Both the position numbers and the translations under genes were made by a program. This document shows positions 10,629-20,162 of a stretch of DNA of 64,000 nucleotides, piece by piece. The stretch spans positions 62,001 to 126,000 of the forward strand of contig BLSF01000084.1 in assembly GCA_012862575.1 (NCBI GenBank), given 5' to 3'. A model generated the notes under the pieces. It was given only the letters and a program-made list of their open reading frames with translations, did no database searches and was not told the origin of the DNA. Each line of letters starts with the position of its first letter. Positions within the stretch are counted from its first letter, which is position 1. This DNA comes from Parietichytrium sp. I65-24A (taxonomy: Eukaryota; Sar; Bigyra; Thraustochytrida; Thraustochytriidae).

Positions 10629-11553
10629 TACTGTTATCACACAACCAGCTTTTGATGGCCACCGACCAGCCACAATTTCCCTCTTCGAATGTCTCCCACT
10701 AGGAACTCCGATTCCAACGTGCTGGTTTCCTTTCCATCTCCATTCTCCATTTTCCATTCTCCATTTCCAACTCCATTCCCACTTCCATTTCCATCTCTCT
10801 TGCAACACATGCCAAACAAGGACTTGTCAAATCCAAAGTCCTCAATCACATACTGGTACTCACAGTACCGCCCACATGGGAGGTCCTACGTTTACCATAA
10901 CTAACGTCCTACGAACGGCACCGTACTCCACACCACTGTTCACATTAGCGCTACCACCTCCTGCTCAATCCTACCACTAGTAGTCCCATCTCCCTACTAT
11001 CCCCGCTATCTGACCCTTACCCTCGCACAGTTTAAAAGCCTAAGATCTCTTAAGGCATAACTGACTATTCACTCTACCCAGGCGCTAACAATCGGTACTC
11101 TTAATGGCCCACATACGCTCGCGAGTAAGAAATTTGAACGAAGGAGACAGCGGCTGGTGAGGAGTGGGACGGAAAAAAAAATAATAATAATAAAGGGCAG
11201 AGAGAAAGAGAGAAAGAGAGAAAGAGAGATAGAGAGAGAGAGAAAACACATTCAAAATTGTTGTCCCTCACCCAACAGGGCTGAACAAGAGCGCCCACAT
11301 TGGCGTACGCGAGTGTGTACGCGGCCATACGCTAGTGTACGCGTGTGTACGCAATTGCTTAGCACACGACGCAGCGCAGAGCCCGTGAGTGGGGGAGGTG
11401 TGCACAGAAGGAAGAATACAATACGGGAGGATCCCTGCGACACACCGAAGCTGGTTGCAGTGGGGCAAAGGAAATTGCCAGTGTTTGTTTGTTCGTTCGT
11501 CTGTTTGTTTGTTTGATTGTTTGATTGTTTGTTTGTTTGATTGTTTGATTGTT
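10629..11553. other. Non-coding interval with simple repeats
   Basis: Contains a CCATTTCCATTCTCC-type pyrimidine tract (about 10725-10800), an (A)n-(TAA)n-(GA)n tract at about 11173-11244, CGCGTGTGTACGC-like repeats (about 11305-11352) and a GTTTGTTTGATT tract at about 11485-11552. No coding potential beyond low-complexity frames. Confidence 0.6.
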
Positions 11554-11820
11554 GGCGTTGAGTGGCGCAGCGCATGTATCGAACGAGCGTAATTGGGAAA
11601 GACAGCGAAGCGACGTGTCAAGTTGACTTTGAATTTACGTTGTTAATACTCGAAATCGAGTTGGGGACTCGTGGTTGTCGGCGTTGAGTGGCCCAGCGCA
11701 TGTATCGAACGGAGCGTAATTGGGAAAGACAGCGAAGCGACGTGTCAAGTTGACTTTGAATTTACATTGTTAATACTCGAAATCGAGTTGGGGAATCGTG
11801 GTTGTCGGCGTTGAGTGGCG
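11554..11820. repeat. 126/127-bp tandem duplication upstream of coiled-coil gene
   Basis: GGCGTTGAGTGGC begins at 11554, again at 11680 and a third time at 11807, giving periods of 126 and 127 bp. The first two copies are nearly identical, with single-base changes such as GGGGACTC versus GGGGAATC; the third is only a start. Each copy contains GTCAAGTTGACTTTGAATT and CTCGAAATCGAG, an 5-base-arm palindrome. The array ends about 100 bp before the start codon at 11923, so it probably duplicates promoter or 5'UTR sequence. Confidence 0.93.
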
Positions 11821-11922
11821 CATGCCGAGAATAGACCATTGCAACTTGGCCGTGCGGAAGGCAGTGTAATTTTGGCGTAAGGCGAAGGCGCCTGCTTGGA
11901 AAAGTTCGTGCGGTTTGTCAGG

Positions 11923-14900
11923 ATGAGCAGGGTGGAGGTTGTCAGTTCGGAGCCGGAAACGAAAATGGTGATGGTGAAGGTGACGGGCCGTTTAACCGCG
12001 GACATGCTCGAGGCAGTGAAAGAGAGAGACGAGAACTGCAGAGTCGCCATTGGTGCGCAGCTGAAGAAGGTTTGGGAGTTAGACTCGAGGCGCGTTCCGG
12101 AAAGAGCAAAGTTGCTGCGGATTGGCGATTTTGGCGTCGAGCGCGAGTCATTTCTGACAATCACAGACAAAGTAATGGAGGCGCAGCAGCACGGGCTGGG
12201 CACCTTCTTTTTCAAATTTAGCACCGAAAAGCGTGTCAAGAAGAGACGGCAGAGTATGGGAGCTCTAGACAAGGTCAAGGGGCAGGGCAAATCTATCGCC
12301 GCGCGAGGCAAGGCCAAGTCTTTGGACCGCGGCTCTTCAGGCGAAGAGACGCTTTGGGATGAGCTGCAGGCGCTTCTGGAGACGCTCGAGTCAGACTTTA
12401 GCAGGACAAATGCGGGACTAGACGTGTCCAGTACCAGGTCAAACACCGAGGTTTTCCCTCTTACTATGAGAATGGAAACCATACAACCCGAGAGGAAGTC
12501 TGCGAAGGAAGATTCGGACCAGGAAGACACATTCAGCACGTTTCGGTCAGTACCGCTGCTCAATTCTCCTCCCGAGCACCCAACAAAACGTCAGCAGATT
12601 CTTCTCACTGTAGCTGAAATGAAGGAGAGACTGCGCGGTACAGTGCTTGAGCGCGACCAACTTCGAGCCGTGGTTAGAGAGCAGCAGGATAAATTGTCAT
12701 CTCTTAGCAACCAAGTAGGCCGAGAAAAGAAGACAGCCTTACAACTCTCAGAACGAGTAGAGACCTTGCATTCTCAGAAGGCAAAGCTGGAGCAAGACCT
12801 GCATGCGCAGAGTAGCTCTGCAAAGAGTCTTTACAAAAATACTGGAGAGGTGACAGCCTTGCGCGAAGAGGTCTACGAAATTCGGCGGGCAATGGATGAG
12901 GCCAAGCATGCGACGGCGGCGGATACGTTGCCATCTGACATTGAAACAGCTCGTAAGGAGTGGCAAACGTTGTGTACCAGTCGTCATTTCTTTCGACGAG
13001 AAGCTGAGCTCCTCCGAAAGAGTCTGGACTCTCAACAGACTCGTGCGCGAGAGATGGAGAGAGAGCTCGAGGAACTGCGAATGTCGCAGCAGGAAGATGC
13101 CAAGCTTAAGAGCCTGCGCGAGGAGAACTCCCAGCTACACGCCGGACTGCAGCGATCCAAAGAGCAAGTGATGTCTCTAGAGAGCAACAACACTGCGCTC
13201 AGCGCCGCGAAGAATTTTTTTGAGAGACAAACTGCAATGTTGAGGGCAACTTTAGATAGAGCCACAAGCACGTCTCAACAGGCCGCCCTTGCATTGCCCG
13301 AGCCCAGTAGTTCGGACGCACGAGTTGTGGACGGGGCTCGGGAGCTCGGTGGCAAAGGCACTATAACTACGAAAGAAGATTATGACAAAGCTCTTCTGGA
13401 GCTTAAACAAGCCCACGCCATGGAGCTTGCTGCTGAAGTGCAAAGGGTCAATCAGGAACACACGACACAAATGCAAAATTTGTTGCAAAGCCTCGAATCG
13501 AAGTCAGATCCCCAAAGGTTACAGAAAGCTTATGAAACCGAGCTCGCGGCTAGACTGGATGCCCAGCGCGTGCAGCATACAACACAAATTCAAAATCTCG
13601 TGACCTCTTTGGAGCAGAATTTTGCTGAGAAGCTGGCAGCAGCACAACAGGGCTCTGAGAATCAACGCCGGTACATCGAGCATCTCGAACAGGAAGCCGA
13701 TCAACTCAGGAGAAAGAGCACTGCCTTGTCCGAAGCGAATGGAGTTCTTCTTGGGGACAAAAGTACCCTGGAGCTGAAGAGCCAAGAATTAGATATGACA
13801 AAGACTGCTCAAGAGCGTGAGCGAGTCGTCACTATCATGGAGAATAATAATTTGAAATCCCGTGTTGTAGAGCTTAAGACACAGCTGGAAACTGCGGCTG
13901 CGAAACTTAAGCATGCGATGGAAGAGAGGAGCCTCGCCAAGCAAGCCCTAGAAGAGAGCTCGACCGAACTCGTTGAGCGATTTGAGGCTGAAAAGCGTGT
14001 GCTGGAAGAGAATCTCGCCAAGGCAGCTGCGGCTGCCCAAGAAGCTCGTGGCAGTCTGCTCAAGAAGACGGAGGCCCTTGTTGAAGCGCAAAACGAGCTT
14101 CAAGCCTTGCAGCTTGAGAGGCAGCAACAAGGGAGGAGCACAGGGGAACACCAGGCAATATTTGATGCGGACATGCGAGCTCGGATGGACAATCTTCGCA
14201 TGCTACAAAAAGCACAGCTTGAAGAGATCAAGTCCGGGTATGAAGAGAAGCTTCAAGCCGCGGAGGACTGGGCAGAGGAAATTGGAACCAAGCTTGCTTT
14301 AAAGCGCGAAGAGGAGCAGCGCCAGCAGCAGCTGTCCATCTGCATGCAACGCTGGTGGAAAATTAGCTATGACAAGAAAGACAAAGAAATCGAACGGCTT
14401 CGCCACGCATTGGAGATGGCTTCAGAGGATCAGCTTGGAAGAGATCAGATTTGCATGATTTTACGCGATAAAGCGAATCATCTTAGCGCAGTCGCCGGAA
14501 TGCAAAAGCAACAGGCTGCTGAAGAAGCAAACAGGAGATTTCAGCTGCTCTTGAATAAAGTCGAAAGAGATTACAGCAAAGAGCTTGAAAAGCTTGAAGC
14601 TGACATATCAGAGAAAGATGGCATAATCGCGGACCTCACCCGAATATGTGACGAAGAGTCCGCAAAAGCGCAAAGTTTTGCCGAGAAGTTGCATTCCCAG
14701 ACCATGAAAGCTGGAGAGCTAAGCTCAACCATCCATCAACTGAAGGGCCAATTGGAGGAACGTGATGGTCGCGTCAAAAGCCTTGAAGAGGACAAGGACA
14801 AACTGGAGTTAGAGCGCAACCGTCTTCAAATGTCGATAGAGGAGATGGAGTCAAAGACGGAACTCTCTGCAAACGCAAGGAGGGAAGCGGAGAGCGAGTT

Positions 14901-17900
14901 GAGCAGTCTGAAAAACCTTCTACGAGATCTCCAGGAACAATGCAGCGAGTTGCTGAAGGAGCGCGATATCCTTCAAAGACGAGCAAATGATGTCGAGACC
15001 ACATCTGATGAAAAGATGGGCCAGTTGAAGGAAGACAAAGTCCATTTGACAAACGCGCTCGAAGAACAGAAAGAGAGGGCTGTTCAATTAACCAATGAGC
15101 GAGATGCCATCGAGCAGTCTCTGGGAATTCTGCGAGCGGATTTTGAGCAAGAGACAAATGCACTGAAGGATAATACTTGCTCACTACAGCAAAGGCTGCA
15201 GGAGGCAGCTGATCAGATTTGTTCCTTGGAGACGAATCTCAAGCAAGCTCTGAAAGACAATGAAACCCTGTGTGAGCTAAATTCTACTCTGCAAGCCGAA
15301 GCGAAGGTTGGAGAAGAGGCACTGGCGCAAGGAAACGCTGCTCAAGAGAGCGAGAAGGCCAATCTGCTCAGTGCGTTGGAGCACGCTAAGGAAAAGCTTG
15401 GCTTGGCTGCCGAAGCACACAGTTTGCTCGAAAAGGAGATGGAGGAGAAATCTTTTCGGATAGAGGAGTTGGAAGATCAGGTGCAATTAAAGGCAACAGA
15501 ATTGAGCTCGATGCTTGCAAGGTGCACGGAACTGGAAGGGCGTATCTCGGAGATGGAGAACGCATTGAAATCTGATCAGAAACGTTCGGAGAACTTTGAG
15601 GATCTTGAAAACAGACATCAAAACCTTCTAGACGAAAAGGAGGCTATCGAGGAGCAACTGAAGGTCACTTCTGAGCAATTGGATCAGGCGCGCGAAGAGT
15701 GTCGTGTGCAAAATGAGCAGTCTCAAGCTTTTTCCAAGCGACTGTTGCAGTACGAACAAGCAGCTGAACTTTTGAAGCTTGACTTGGAAAAATCCGCTAC
15801 ACATAACACCACACTTCAAAGGCAAATGGAGTCTCTGCAAGAGAGCCTTCAGACTACTTGCCACTCCTATGAGTCTGAGCTAAAAAGCCGCGATTCGCAG
15901 ATTTCGTTGCAATCGGAGCACATTCAGAAGCTCTTGTCGAAGCTGGAGGGATCCGTAAGTTTGGAAGTTTTGGAGAAAAAGCAAGAAGAATTCTCCAAAG
16001 CCATGTCCAGTGCACAAAGTGCGGAAGAATCAAGACGACTTGAAGAGTTGCAGTTGCGCGAACTTGCAAACCAATTGAGAGCCAGAGTGACTTCATTGGA
16101 GTCCGACAACTCGAACATGCAACAGATGGTGGCTCAGTATGGTGATTTGCAGAGAGAGGTTAATGACTTGCAAAGAGAGCTTACCTCCTCGGAGAAGCTC
16201 ACCAGGAATTTGCAGTCAGAGCGAGACTCTACAGAGAGACAATTGGAGATCACTAGGAAGGAGGTGTCTGATTTGAAGGCAAAGTGCGCCGACGCGCAAG
16301 CGGTTCTCTCCCGCATCAAGTCCGCAGTGTCTTTTGAAAGCACTTGGGACGAGTTCATTGATGCTCTGCCTGACTTGGAACGCGATGCAGCTTTGGCAAA
16401 GCAGGCGCAAGCTGAACTTTCGTCCCTTGGGGAGCTTTTCGAAACAGAGCAAAAGAAATGTGAGGAGTTGGAAGCGAACATTGCGTCACGGGAGATGTCT
16501 TTGACGGATCTCAATGCCGAGACCGAAGCATCTAGAGTTACAATTTCCGACCTGGAATCTCGTTTGCACGCCACGACGCACGCTCTAGAGACCGCTAGAA
16601 GGGAGAGCTCAGAATTGGCGGACAAGTCTGCTCGTCTTGATGTGGAAGAGGAGAACGTTCGAACGCTACAAGCAACAATTTCTGACCTGGAGTCCCGTTT
16701 GCACGCCACGACGCACGCTCTAGAGGCAGCTCGAAGCGAGAGCTCAGAATTGGCGGACAAGTGTGCCCGTCTTGAAGAGGAAGAGGAAAACGCTCACACG
16801 TTGCAAGCAACTATATCCGGTCTGGAATCCCGTTTGCACGCTACAGCTGAGTTAGAAGAGCGCTTTAAAGGCGAAGTTGGAAAATTGAATGAGCAGGTCG
16901 CACGTTTAAATAAATCTGAAGAACATGTCAGAGCGCTGAACGAGGTACTTGAGCAATCGGCAAGGAAAAACTCAGAGCTGCTTGAAGAACACCAGTCACG
17001 CATCAGCACTTTACAGGATGAATTGGAAGCAGCCACACTGAAGGCGAAGGAGTTGGAAATGCATGTGAGCGATTTACGGTTGCAGCTCTCCTCATCAAAG
17101 TCTGCTCTTTCCGCGGCTCGGAAAGAACTGGACGAATCCTTGACCGCTTTGGAGAACACGAAAGATGAGCGTGATGTGGCGATCAAGGAGCGGCAAACCA
17201 TGGCTACACGTATGATAATTTTCGAAGAACGGGAAACTGATCTAAAGACGCGAATGGCAACTTTGGAGGCCCGTTTAGCCGGCGAGCAGCGAGATGCAGA
17301 GCTTGGAAACTCGTCTCATGGCCATGACGCCGAATTGGCTTCGTCGAAGATCTCCTCACAAGATCAGGAAGCTGCTGATCTCCGATACCAAGTCGCTGCT
17401 CTCGAAGTTGAATGCGAAGCTCTCCGTGCGAAATTACAAGATTGTGAAGATGAGCTTGGCTGTCAACAGGCGGAAGCCGAGGCTTACGCCATGCGTGTGG
17501 AGGCGGAGCACTCTGCTCAGATTGCACGTTACGAGGAGCAGGCGGAGTCTTTAAGATGTGCTCTAGCAGCTGCAAGTCAAGAAAGAGACAGCGCTGCCAA
17601 TCGAGCAAGTTCTTTTGAACTTGAGCTTCAGCAACTTCAGGGACTGCAATCTCATGCTGAAGAGGAGCTGAAGTTCCGCAGAAAGCAGCTTGACGAAGCC
17701 CGCACTCAGCTTGCGAAAGAGAGCGAAACCGGGACTGCTTCAAAAGGGCGCGAACAGGAGCTTGAAAACCTTGTCAACGACTTGCGTCAGCAGGTACGTG
17801 AAGCGAGAGAACAAAACGTGATGCTTGAAGACCGCCGACGTGAGGCAAAAGAGCTGTGTGTAACCTTGGAAGAACGCATTCAGCTCCTTGTGCTTGAGCG

Positions 17901-20103
17901 AGAGCGATGCAATTTGAAAATAGCGGACCTCGAAGCTCAAGCCGAGCGGGTTGCAGCACGTGGGGCGAATATCGCCTTCGATGAGAAAAGGAATGATGGC
18001 GAGCCAAGTGGTCGCGAGACTGAGCTAACCCGTGAACTCAGTTCTCTGCGTACAGAATTTAACGTAAGGGAAGCCGAACTTGAAAGTCTGCTCGCGTCGG
18101 CTCTAGAAGACAAGGCAAGAATTGAGCACAATCTTGAAATATCTCAAAACGCGTCGACGGCAGAGCTCGATGCTGCCCTCGGACGATTAGCCGAGAGCGA
18201 AAATGCCGAAGAAGAACTACGCCTGAGCTTGGGAGACGCAAATAGTCAATTAGCTAGGCTGAAGGCCAAGTTTGCATCAAGCAGAGACGAGAATGCGGAG
18301 CTACTCAAGAGTCTCGAAAACGAGCGCCATGCGGTCTCTACGCTCCAGACACGACTAGACACGATGGAAGCAGCGATGGAGAAGGCCAAAGAGAGGGTTT
18401 TGAAGAATCAGGAGGCTACCACGCGCCAGTTGAGTGCCGTAGAAGCCGAATTACAAAGTTTGCAAAAACAGTCTCGGCTGGAAATATCTCAAGTTGTGGA
18501 CAATTATGAGTCGGAGCTGAATCTTCGCGCTGAAAACATAAAAGCGCTCAAGCTATCGGGCAACGCCCAAGCTCGAAAAATTCACGCTTTGCACAGTGGT
18601 TTGGCGCTTGCTCGTAGTCAACTGCAAGGCCTGAAACGCATGCAGCACGGACTTCGTGACGAAATGACTGGATTGTCCGACAAAACAATTGGCCGGATTT
18701 TTGAGGAATTGGAAGCTGCTAGAAGTGGTGAAGGCATTTACAGCCAGGATGCAGCGAAGGCACGTAAGCTTCAAGACGCGAATAGTCAAATTGAAACTCT
18801 TCTTGATGAGAGAGTCAAGCTTACATGGCGAATGGAAGTTGCTGAAGCAAAGATGTCGGAGTCCAGAGAGCTGTGTGAGAGGCACGCGGCATCTTTAGCA
18901 AGGCTCGAGGCTAATTTGAAACTCAGAGAAGCTCAAAACCAAGCCTTAACCGATGAACTTCGCGAAGTTGCTTCCGCACCGTCTCGTGATTCGGAGACCG
19001 AGAGGCGGATGGGTGATTTGAAAAAGGAGACTGAAGAGGCAAAGAAGGCCCTCAACAAATATACCGCAGAGTGGGGCTCGCTTTTAAAGGACAAAGACCG
19101 CGACATTACTGTGTTGAAGAGCAAGCTCTCTGAACGCCAGGTGAGAGTCAACAACTTGCAAGCTACTCTGGATGTAAGGGAGGAAGACTTCCAGAAAGTC
19201 AATGCAAATTATGCCAAATTATGCTCACTGCTGCAAGAAAAAACGCGGGATCTCGAAGATCTTCAGGTGCGACTTCACAGTGCGCCTCTTCCCGTGGCGA
19301 CCCAAGATCTGACGCAAGTACACTCGGCAAACACCGGTTCAAAGCGTCTGTCAGCAGCACCACAAGAGGTTTCGCCCAATGAGTCGCTTTCTGAACTCAA
19401 GCGAGCTCTCGCCGCCGCGAAGCGAGAAGTGGATGATTTGGAGCATCGACTTGAGCTTGCGGAGGCCGAGAAGGTCCACAGCAAGTCGCGGCTTGAGGAG
19501 GCAAGAAAGGATTGGGATCAACGAGAAAGATTTCTCTACGAAGAGGTGGCTGCATGGAGAAGCGCCGCTGAGCGCGACTCGCACAGGCTTTCTCTTGCTC
19601 TGGAAGCGATGACAGAGGACGTGCGCCGAGCTGAGTCAGTATGTACGTTTCCTGACGTTGGCGCCAAGTCTGAATTGGCCTTGTGCGACGCACAGCCGGA
19701 GGACACGGAGACGTTGACTTTGGAAGCTCTTGTTGCGGACATGAATGATACTCTTCACATTTTAAACAACTCTATCAATGATGGCGAGTTTGAAACGACT
19801 CATGCAGCAGTGGTTCCCGTGAAAGACGTTGGAAAAAGTGCAGACTCGCCACTTTCGAAAAACTTGCTTGAAAATAATCCTGCAGATGATGCTCACCATT
19901 ATCAAGATGAGCGTGATGTCAGTGGTCCGTTCGGCTCGCGGCTTGAAGAAGTTGATGCTGGTGGAGCTAGTCAGCATGATGGCTTGAGCTGCGTCGCAAG
20001 GAGCTTATATCTCTCCTTTGCGCTCGAGCACTTTTGCGAGAACTTGGCACAGAGAGGTGTACGGAACGCTTTCCACAAGCTGAAGTCAAACAAGCGGCGC
20101 TAA
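11923..20103 (+). CDS. Giant coiled-coil protein (golgin/centrosomal type)
   Basis: A 2,726-residue intronless protein. ATG 11923 is the first ATG of the frame; an upstream TTG is ignored. Residues 1 to about 105 look globular, with alternating beta-like hydrophobics (M-V-M-V-K-V-T-G). From about 230 to 2560 almost everything is heptad-type Glu/Lys/Leu/Gln sequence typical of a long parallel coiled coil. Residues about 1540-1675 contain three copies of a 45-residue repeat beginning I-S-D-L-E-S-R-L-H-A-T, encoded by 135-bp units at 16540, 16675 and 16810. The C-terminal 150 residues are less regular and end in a basic tail (K-S-N-K-R-R). Proteins of this build tether Golgi membranes or scaffold centrosomes and basal bodies; nothing here decides between them. 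Its stop lies only 59 bp from the stop of the convergent GAF gene. Confidence 0.9.
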   Translation: MSRVEVVSSEPETKMVMVKVTGRLTADMLEAVKERDENCRVAIGAQLKKVWELDSRRVPERAKLLRIGDFGVERESFLTITDKVMEAQQHGLGTFFFKFSTEKRVKKRRQSMGALDKVKGQGKSIAARGKAKSLDRGSSGEETLWDELQALLETLESDFSRTNAGLDVSSTRSNTEVFPLTMRMETIQPERKSAKEDSDQEDTFSTFRSVPLLNSPPEHPTKRQQILLTVAEMKERLRGTVLERDQLRAVVREQQDKLSSLSNQVGREKKTALQLSERVETLHSQKAKLEQDLHAQSSSAKSLYKNTGEVTALREEVYEIRRAMDEAKHATAADTLPSDIETARKEWQTLCTSRHFFRREAELLRKSLDSQQTRAREMERELEELRMSQQEDAKLKSLREENSQLHAGLQRSKEQVMSLESNNTALSAAKNFFERQTAMLRATLDRATSTSQQAALALPEPSSSDARVVDGARELGGKGTITTKEDYDKALLELKQAHAMELAAEVQRVNQEHTTQMQNLLQSLESKSDPQRLQKAYETELAARLDAQRVQHTTQIQNLVTSLEQNFAEKLAAAQQGSENQRRYIEHLEQEADQLRRKSTALSEANGVLLGDKSTLELKSQELDMTKTAQERERVVTIMENNNLKSRVVELKTQLETAAAKLKHAMEERSLAKQALEESSTELVERFEAEKRVLEENLAKAAAAAQEARGSLLKKTEALVEAQNELQALQLERQQQGRSTGEHQAIFDADMRARMDNLRMLQKAQLEEIKSGYEEKLQAAEDWAEEIGTKLALKREEEQRQQQLSICMQRWWKISYDKKDKEIERLRHALEMASEDQLGRDQICMILRDKANHLSAVAGMQKQQAAEEANRRFQLLLNKVERDYSKELEKLEADISEKDGIIADLTRICDEESAKAQSFAEKLHSQTMKAGELSSTIHQLKGQLEERDGRVKSLEEDKDKLELERNRLQMSIEEMESKTELSANARREAESELSSLKNLLRDLQEQCSELLKERDILQRRANDVETTSDEKMGQLKEDKVHLTNALEEQKERAVQLTNERDAIEQSLGILRADFEQETNALKDNTCSLQQRLQEAADQICSLETNLKQALKDNETLCELNSTLQAEAKVGEEALAQGNAAQESEKANLLSALEHAKEKLGLAAEAHSLLEKEMEEKSFRIEELEDQVQLKATELSSMLARCTELEGRISEMENALKSDQKRSENFEDLENRHQNLLDEKEAIEEQLKVTSEQLDQAREECRVQNEQSQAFSKRLLQYEQAAELLKLDLEKSATHNTTLQRQMESLQESLQTTCHSYESELKSRDSQISLQSEHIQKLLSKLEGSVSLEVLEKKQEEFSKAMSSAQSAEESRRLEELQLRELANQLRARVTSLESDNSNMQQMVAQYGDLQREVNDLQRELTSSEKLTRNLQSERDSTERQLEITRKEVSDLKAKCADAQAVLSRIKSAVSFESTWDEFIDALPDLERDAALAKQAQAELSSLGELFETEQKKCEELEANIASREMSLTDLNAETEASRVTISDLESRLHATTHALETARRESSELADKSARLDVEEENVRTLQATISDLESRLHATTHALEAARSESSELADKCARLEEEEENAHTLQATISGLESRLHATAELEERFKGEVGKLNEQVARLNKSEEHVRALNEVLEQSARKNSELLEEHQSRISTLQDELEAATLKAKELEMHVSDLRLQLSSSKSALSAARKELDESLTALENTKDERDVAIKERQTMATRMIIFEERETDLKTRMATLEARLAGEQRDAELGNSSHGHDAELASSKISSQDQEAADLRYQVAALEVECEALRAKLQDCEDELGCQQAEAEAYAMRVEAEHSAQIARYEEQAESLRCALAAASQERDSAANRASSFELELQQLQGLQSHAEEELKFRRKQLDEARTQLAKESETGTASKGREQELENLVNDLRQQVREAREQNVMLEDRRREAKELCVTLEERIQLLVLERERCNLKIADLEAQAERVAARGANIAFDEKRNDGEPSGRETELTRELSSLRTEFNVREAELESLLASALEDKARIEHNLEISQNASTAELDAALGRLAESENAEEELRLSLGDANSQLARLKAKFASSRDENAELLKSLENERHAVSTLQTRLDTMEAAMEKAKERVLKNQEATTRQLSAVEAELQSLQKQSRLEISQVVDNYESELNLRAENIKALKLSGNAQARKIHALHSGLALARSQLQGLKRMQHGLRDEMTGLSDKTIGRIFEELEAARSGEGIYSQDAAKARKLQDANSQIETLLDERVKLTWRMEVAEAKMSESRELCERHAASLARLEANLKLREAQNQALTDELREVASAPSRDSETERRMGDLKKETEEAKKALNKYTAEWGSLLKDKDRDITVLKSKLSERQVRVNNLQATLDVREEDFQKVNANYAKLCSLLQEKTRDLEDLQVRLHSAPLPVATQDLTQVHSANTGSKRLSAAPQEVSPNESLSELKRALAAAKREVDDLEHRLELAEAEKVHSKSRLEEARKDWDQRERFLYEEVAAWRSAAERDSHRLSLALEAMTEDVRRAESVCTFPDVGAKSELALCDAQPEDTETLTLEALVADMNDTLHILNNSINDGEFETTHAAVVPVKDVGKSADSPLSKNLLENNPADDAHHYQDERDVSGPFGSRLEEVDAGGASQHDGLSCVARSLYLSFALEHFCENLAQRGVRNAFHKLKSNKRR
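16540..16860 (+). repeat. 135-bp in-frame repeat within the coiled-coil gene
   Basis: Three in-frame units start at about 16540, 16675 and 16810. The first two differ by few bases over their length; the third is truncated after about 45 bp. Each full unit adds 45 residues, which is not a multiple of seven, so each copy shifts the heptad register by three residues. Confidence 0.85.
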
Positions 20104-20162
20104 TTTAGAACTGGAAGTCGCGGAATGAAATAATAGTACCTCTTCTTAAATTTGGAAATAGC

